This document shows, in pieces, positions 54,471 through 57,884 of a stretch of DNA of 57,884 bases. Numbering within the stretch: the stretch's first letter is position 1; each line of letters starts with the position of its first letter. The notes beneath the pieces are model-generated. The model worked only from the letters and a program-made list of their open reading frames with translations, searched no databases and was not told the origin of the DNA. Position numbers and translations under genes: made by a program. This DNA is from Aliiglaciecola lipolytica (GTDB lineage: Bacteria > Pseudomonadota > Gammaproteobacteria > Enterobacterales > Alteromonadaceae), in the NCBI RefSeq assembly GCF_018860635.1, contig NZ_JAHKPT010000016.1, positions 1 through 57,884 of the forward strand, in the 5' to 3' direction.

Positions 54471-56534
54471 ATGAACTACTTACTTATTAACGACCAACTT
54501 GAAGTGCTTAAGGCGGAGCTTAAAACCACCCGCAAAGAGCATTTAACTCGGCTTATTGAGCAGTGTCGTTTATATGAAGACGAAGTGCTCTCAAAAGAGC
54601 ATCCACATACTAGTATTACTTATATGGGGATGGCCGCGGCAAATTTAAGTTTGGCATATCTACTCACTGAACAAGAACATTATTTGATTGAGGCTAAACG
54701 CTGGATCTTTACCGCAGTTGATTATGACGTTTGGGGGTATGGGTTTCTGGTGGACGTTGATCTCAGTGCTTCATGGATGCTATTTGGTTTAGGCTTATCT
54801 TACGACTGGCTCAAAGATCATCTCACGGACGATGAACGCACTAAGTTTCTAAATAAATTGATCCTGCAAGGCAATAAAATTTTTGACTATGGACAACAAA
54901 ACCTCGGACATTGCTGGTCTACTAATTATTGGCAGAACCATAATTGGATAAATTATTCAGGCCTGCTAACCACCGCTTATGCGATTCGCCCTGAACATGA
55001 GGGCGCACAGGTATGGATTGACGAAATTAAAGATAACTTTAACAAAGTATTTGATTATTTGCCTGAGGATGGTTCTAACTACGAAGGCACCGGGTATTGG
55101 CGCTTTGCGATGAATTTTTTTTTAGTTGCTGCAGACTTGATTCGTAAAGATGGTGGTACTGATCATTTTAAAACTGGCTTTATGCAGAATACGTTTGATT
55201 ATCGACTTTATCAGTCTGCACCGAATTGGGAAGAGAACATTAACTTTGCGGATGTACACGATAAACGCAGCTCTCATTCAATTTGTGCATACTACAAGAT
55301 AGCATCTGAGTATAACAACGGTCAGGCACAGTGGCTAGGGGAGATGGTTCGCACCAAATTCCTGTTTAGAGAAGCCTATCAAAGTAAAATTTTTCCAGGT
55401 ATCTTGCCAGAAGCCTTTCTTGAGTTAATTTGGTATAACCCTGAAATACAACAGCAATCCCCGGAGAATTTACCCCTCACCAAATATTTCCCTGATCTTG
55501 GCTTAGTGGTAATGCGTTCAAGTTGGGATACAGATGCGACTCATTTATCATTTAAATGCAGTCCTGCTGGTGGCCACAAACAATGGAAGATGAGCTGGGA
55601 GCTGGATAAAAAGAACGATTGGAAAACCCGCAGTCTTACTCATTATCACGTAGACTTTAATCAATTTATCCTTGTTCATAAAGGCGCATCACTGGTCATC
55701 GACGAAGGCTATAACCGAACTTCTAAAGCGGAAATTCATAATTTGGTTACCGTTGATGGTACCGGTTGTGTTGGTGAGAAAATATGGGACGAGGGAGACT
55801 TAAGTGATCCCGTACTATTTGACCTAAACTGCAAAGGTATTCATAACGTATGGCGCGATGTTCCTGAAAGTGCGGTCGCCCAAGTTGAGGCATTCTCTAA
55901 TCAAGATGGTTATTGCTATGTGGTTGGCGAATCAAGTCGTATGTACTATCCAGAAATGCAGTTAACCCGTAATGCTAGGCATATTATTAATAGTGAATGT
56001 GGCTATTTTATCTTGTTAGATGAATTGGAAAGTCATTTAGAGCATACTTATACTTGGCGCATCCATTCTGAAAAATATGCTAAAAAAATAAGTCAAAATC
56101 AGTTTGAAATTGTTAATGGTAACGGCGCACTTAATGTATTTACCGCGTTTCCTGAAGCGAGGCAAACGAAAATAGATGAAACCTTAGTTGAAGAGATAAT
56201 GACCCCGCAACGGCCAGATGATATTCGTCGGATTAGTTTAAAAACACTGTTAATTGAAAATCCTGAAAAAACGAAAAATACTTACTTCCTCAATGTTTTT
56301 CAGCCTAAAGACGCAATTCAATCACAAAAGAGCAAGGATATTTCGGTTCAATCCCTTAAAGGTGAGAATTGCATAGGTGTTGAAATTAGCTCACCGCAGT
56401 TCACTGAAACCTTCTTATATTCCAGTGAAAATAAAATCGAGTATGGTGATATTAATGCTCAATCGAAATGGATATCCATCTTGCGCGATAAGGCCGGAAA
56501 AATCGTTAAAACAACAAGTTACGATGGTGTTTGA
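54471..56534 (+). CDS. Heparinase II/III-type polysaccharide lyase, cytoplasmic
   Basis: This 687-residue protein has an N-terminal alpha/alpha toroid (about 1-330; LGHCWSTNYWQNHNWINYSG, LPEDGSNYEGTGYWRFA) and a C-terminal beta-sandwich of the heparinase II/III type (about 340 onwards; LGLVVMRSSWD, LTHYHVDFNQFILVHKGASL, VIDEGY). These enzymes cut uronate-containing chains by beta-elimination; PL12, PL15, PL17 and PL21 share the plan. No signal peptide is seen, so it should act on imported oligosaccharides as an exolyase. The substrate (alginate, glucuronan, heparin-like or other) cannot be decided. AGGGATT precedes the ATG. Confidence 0.82.
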   Translation: MNYLLINDQLEVLKAELKTTRKEHLTRLIEQCRLYEDEVLSKEHPHTSITYMGMAAANLSLAYLLTEQEHYLIEAKRWIFTAVDYDVWGYGFLVDVDLSASWMLFGLGLSYDWLKDHLTDDERTKFLNKLILQGNKIFDYGQQNLGHCWSTNYWQNHNWINYSGLLTTAYAIRPEHEGAQVWIDEIKDNFNKVFDYLPEDGSNYEGTGYWRFAMNFFLVAADLIRKDGGTDHFKTGFMQNTFDYRLYQSAPNWEENINFADVHDKRSSHSICAYYKIASEYNNGQAQWLGEMVRTKFLFREAYQSKIFPGILPEAFLELIWYNPEIQQQSPENLPLTKYFPDLGLVVMRSSWDTDATHLSFKCSPAGGHKQWKMSWELDKKNDWKTRSLTHYHVDFNQFILVHKGASLVIDEGYNRTSKAEIHNLVTVDGTGCVGEKIWDEGDLSDPVLFDLNCKGIHNVWRDVPESAVAQVEAFSNQDGYCYVVGESSRMYYPEMQLTRNARHIINSECGYFILLDELESHLEHTYTWRIHSEKYAKKISQNQFEIVNGNGALNVFTAFPEARQTKIDETLVEEIMTPQRPDDIRRISLKTLLIENPEKTKNTYFLNVFQPKDAIQSQKSKDISVQSLKGENCIGVEISSPQFTETFLYSSENKIEYGDINAQSKWISILRDKAGKIVKTTSYDGV

Positions 56535-56588
56535 GCAAAACCTCTGGAAAGTATTACCTGTGATTACACTTATTATTAGGAATAGAAA

Positions 56589-57353
56589 ATGTTAGATAAA
56601 TTTAGTTTAGAAGGAAAAGTCGCTTTAGTTACCGGCTGCAAACGTGGGATAGGTAAAGCAATCGCATTGGGTTTTGCGGCTGCTGGGGCAGACATTATTG
56701 GCGTTTCAGCGAGCTTAGAATTACAAGGCTCGGAAGTAGAAAAGGAAGTAAATGGCCTTGGTAAAAAGTTTAAAGGTTACCAATGTGATTTTTCTGACCG
56801 CAAAGCTTTGTATGCATTCATTCAGGAGGTCAAAGCAGATTTTCCTAAAATAGATATATTAGTTAATAATGCTGGCACCATATTGCGCGCACCGGCCGCT
56901 GAGCATAGTGATGAACTTTGGGATAAAGTCATAGATGTTAATTTAAATTCGCAATTCATTCTAAGCCGAGAAATTGGAAAAGAGATGGTTGCCCGTGGTA
57001 AAGGCAAAATTATCTTTACTGCATCACTATTGACCTATCAAGGTGGAATTACGGTTCCCGGTTATGCTGCCAGTAAAGGTGCAATTGGACAATTAGTAAA
57101 AGCCTTGTCGAATGAGTGGGCAGGCAAAGGTGTTAACGTCAATGCCATTGCGCCAGGTTATATCGATACCGATAATACCGAGGCTCTGCGCAACGATGCA
57201 GTGCGAGCAGCAAGCATATTAGAACGCATTCCACAGGGCCGTTGGGGAACGCCTGAGGACTTCGAAGGACCTGCGGTATTCTTGGCGTCAGATGCCTCTA
57301 GTTATGTGAATGGCTCAATATTATTAGTCGATGGGGGATGGATGGGAAGGTAA
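56589..57353 (+). CDS. kduD: KduD-like 2-dehydro-3-deoxy-D-gluconate 5-dehydrogenase
   Basis: This 254-residue SDR resembles KduD closely from start (FSLEGKVALVTGC) to end (NAIAPGYIDTDNTEALRND, ILERIPQGRWGTPEDFEGP, DASSYVNGSILLVDGGW). Catalytic Tyr and Lys are in YAASK, with serine in FTASLLTYQGG. KduD reduces 2,5-diketo-3-deoxygluconate to KDG, downstream of unsaturated uronates made by lyases. Its partner isomerase KduI and the KDG kinase/aldolase are not in the window. AGGA lies 9 bases before the ATG. Confidence 0.88.
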   Translation: MLDKFSLEGKVALVTGCKRGIGKAIALGFAAAGADIIGVSASLELQGSEVEKEVNGLGKKFKGYQCDFSDRKALYAFIQEVKADFPKIDILVNNAGTILRAPAAEHSDELWDKVIDVNLNSQFILSREIGKEMVARGKGKIIFTASLLTYQGGITVPGYAASKGAIGQLVKALSNEWAGKGVNVNAIAPGYIDTDNTEALRNDAVRAASILERIPQGRWGTPEDFEGPAVFLASDASSYVNGSILLVDGGWMGR

Positions 57354-57393
57354 CTACTATTCCTAGCTAGCGCTACTCACAAATGAGCTAAAT

Positions 57394-57438
57394 TGCCGGT
57401 CTATCTAATTACCATCGCGTTGTTAGATAGATTTGGCA
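57394..57438. terminator. Convergent-gene hairpin
   Basis: TCTATCTAA (57400-57408) and TTAGATAGA (57423-57431) are perfect reverse complements, with an outer TGCC/GGCA pairing (57394-57397, 57435-57438). It lies between kduD and the convergent lipoprotein gene, where a shared terminator would be expected. It is AT-rich and has no clear T-run. Confidence 0.4.
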
Positions 57439-57457
57439 GATAGTCAACTAATCCTAA

Positions 57458-57763
57458 TTAGTTCTGTTTGGGTTTCTGACCAATCGGTGTTTCGTTTTTC
57501 TTGCAAATAGTATCGAATTCATCTCGGTAATACCGCAAATTTACGCATGCTTCTTCGTACTGGATTTTAGCGGTAAGTGCTTGTTGGGGATAATCTGTTT
57601 TAAGCATAGTCTTACGTAATCTTTCGCATTCTTGATGCTGTTGTTTGACTTCTAATACTTCTTCACAAGGATTATCGTTACTCACACAGGCTGATAGTGA
57701 AACGAAACAAACACATGTTCCTACTGTTTTAATCATTTTTTGAATGGCATGGGAATTAAGCAT
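57458..57763 (-). CDS. Small cysteine-containing lipoprotein, unknown function
   Basis: This 101-residue protein has a signal peptide and lipobox (FVSLSAC, Cys about 26). The mature part is charged and helical with four more cysteines (in NPCEE, HQECER, EEACVN and DTICKK), suggesting two disulfides. The ATG at 57763 has GAGAG 8 bases upstream; an internal ATG at 57736 has none. I do not recognise a family. Confidence 0.6.
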   Translation of the reverse strand: MLNSHAIQKMIKTVGTCVCFVSLSACVSNDNPCEEVLEVKQQHQECERLRKTMLKTDYPQQALTAKIQYEEACVNLRYYRDEFDTICKKNETPIGQKPKQN

Positions 57764-57884
57764 GGGGTTCTCTCAGCTGATTGAATTCAATCAGAAACTT
57801 CACGATAACTAACCATAACCGAGTGGCGTACAAAAAGCTATCGAATAAAAAACTTACCTTTATTAGACAACATAGTCGAACTGC

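Noticed and set aside
57422-57428. GTTAGAT matching an integron core site near the right end
   Set aside because: It is part of a simple TCTATCTAA/TTAGATAGA hairpin between convergent genes; no second core site or attC arms are present.
1-57884. CRISPR arrays, prophage, insertion sequences, tRNA or rRNA genes
   Set aside because: No spaced direct repeats, transposase, phage structural genes or recognisable tRNA/rRNA sequence were seen on reading; a dedicated RNA search was not possible.

Overview
The window looks like chromosome from a marine gammaproteobacterium of the Alteromonadales type (Alteromonas/Glaciecola/Paraglaciecola-like). This is inferred from gene content: AT-rich DNA, a LiuR-controlled leucine degradation operon, the yejK / yejL-yejM block, a DUF6279 lipoprotein, two TonB-dependent receptors, two sodium/solute symporters and sugar/uronate catabolic genes typical of bacteria living on algal material. 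No rRNA, tRNA, CRISPR array, transposase or phage gene was seen. Almost all of the DNA is coding.

Layout. (1) 1-727: the edge of an integron cassette array. Two attC-like sites flank one cassette carrying a YefM-YoeB toxin-antitoxin pair that reads against the apparent cassette direction. (2) 1024-4510: a DUF922 predicted secreted protease, then two consecutive membrane-anchored substrate-binding-protein-like genes (SBP family 3, then OpuAC/ProX-like) with no transporter beside them. (3) 4543-11586: liuR-liuA-liuB-liuC-liuD-liuE, leucine/isovalerate degradation to acetoacetate and acetyl-CoA. (4) 12097-20008: kynureninase, an orphan receiver-TPR protein, a valine-type operon (acyl-CoA dehydrogenase, 3-hydroxyisobutyryl-CoA hydrolase, SDR) preceded by an operator-like palindrome resembling the one at liuR, then rlmA and gmhB. 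(5) 20010-30809: yejM-yejL / yejK, a tandem 6-pyruvoyltetrahydropterin-synthase-like protein coupled to an M23 peptidase, an M61 peptidase, a PilZ protein, a DUF962 protein and a LytS/LytTR two-component pair. (6) 30846-41473: a sugar locus (below). (7) 41771-48057: an RND pump with its adaptor, pfkA, and a DUF6279 lipoprotein. (8) 48333-57353: TonB receptor, EamA transporter, LacI regulator, symporter, heparinase II/III-type lyase and KduD, a predicted uronate-oligosaccharide locus. A small lipoprotein closes the window.

The most interesting region is 30846-41473. A ROK repressor, a TonB receptor, an SSF symporter, a type II glycerate 2-kinase, a GH63 protein resembling mannosylglycerate hydrolases, a PfkB fructokinase-like kinase and an AGE-family sugar isomerase form a complete inferred route: mannosylglycerate to mannose plus glycerate; glycerate to 2-phosphoglycerate; mannose to fructose to fructose 6-phosphate, with pfkA nearby. 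Mannosylglycerate is digeneaside, a major photosynthate of many red algae, so this may be a digeneaside utilisation locus. Two nearly identical inverted repeats (AACCC-N5-GGGTT) sit upstream of the receptor gene and of the hydrolase operon and are probable binding sites of the ROK protein. All functions are inferred from reading the sequence; no database search was run.
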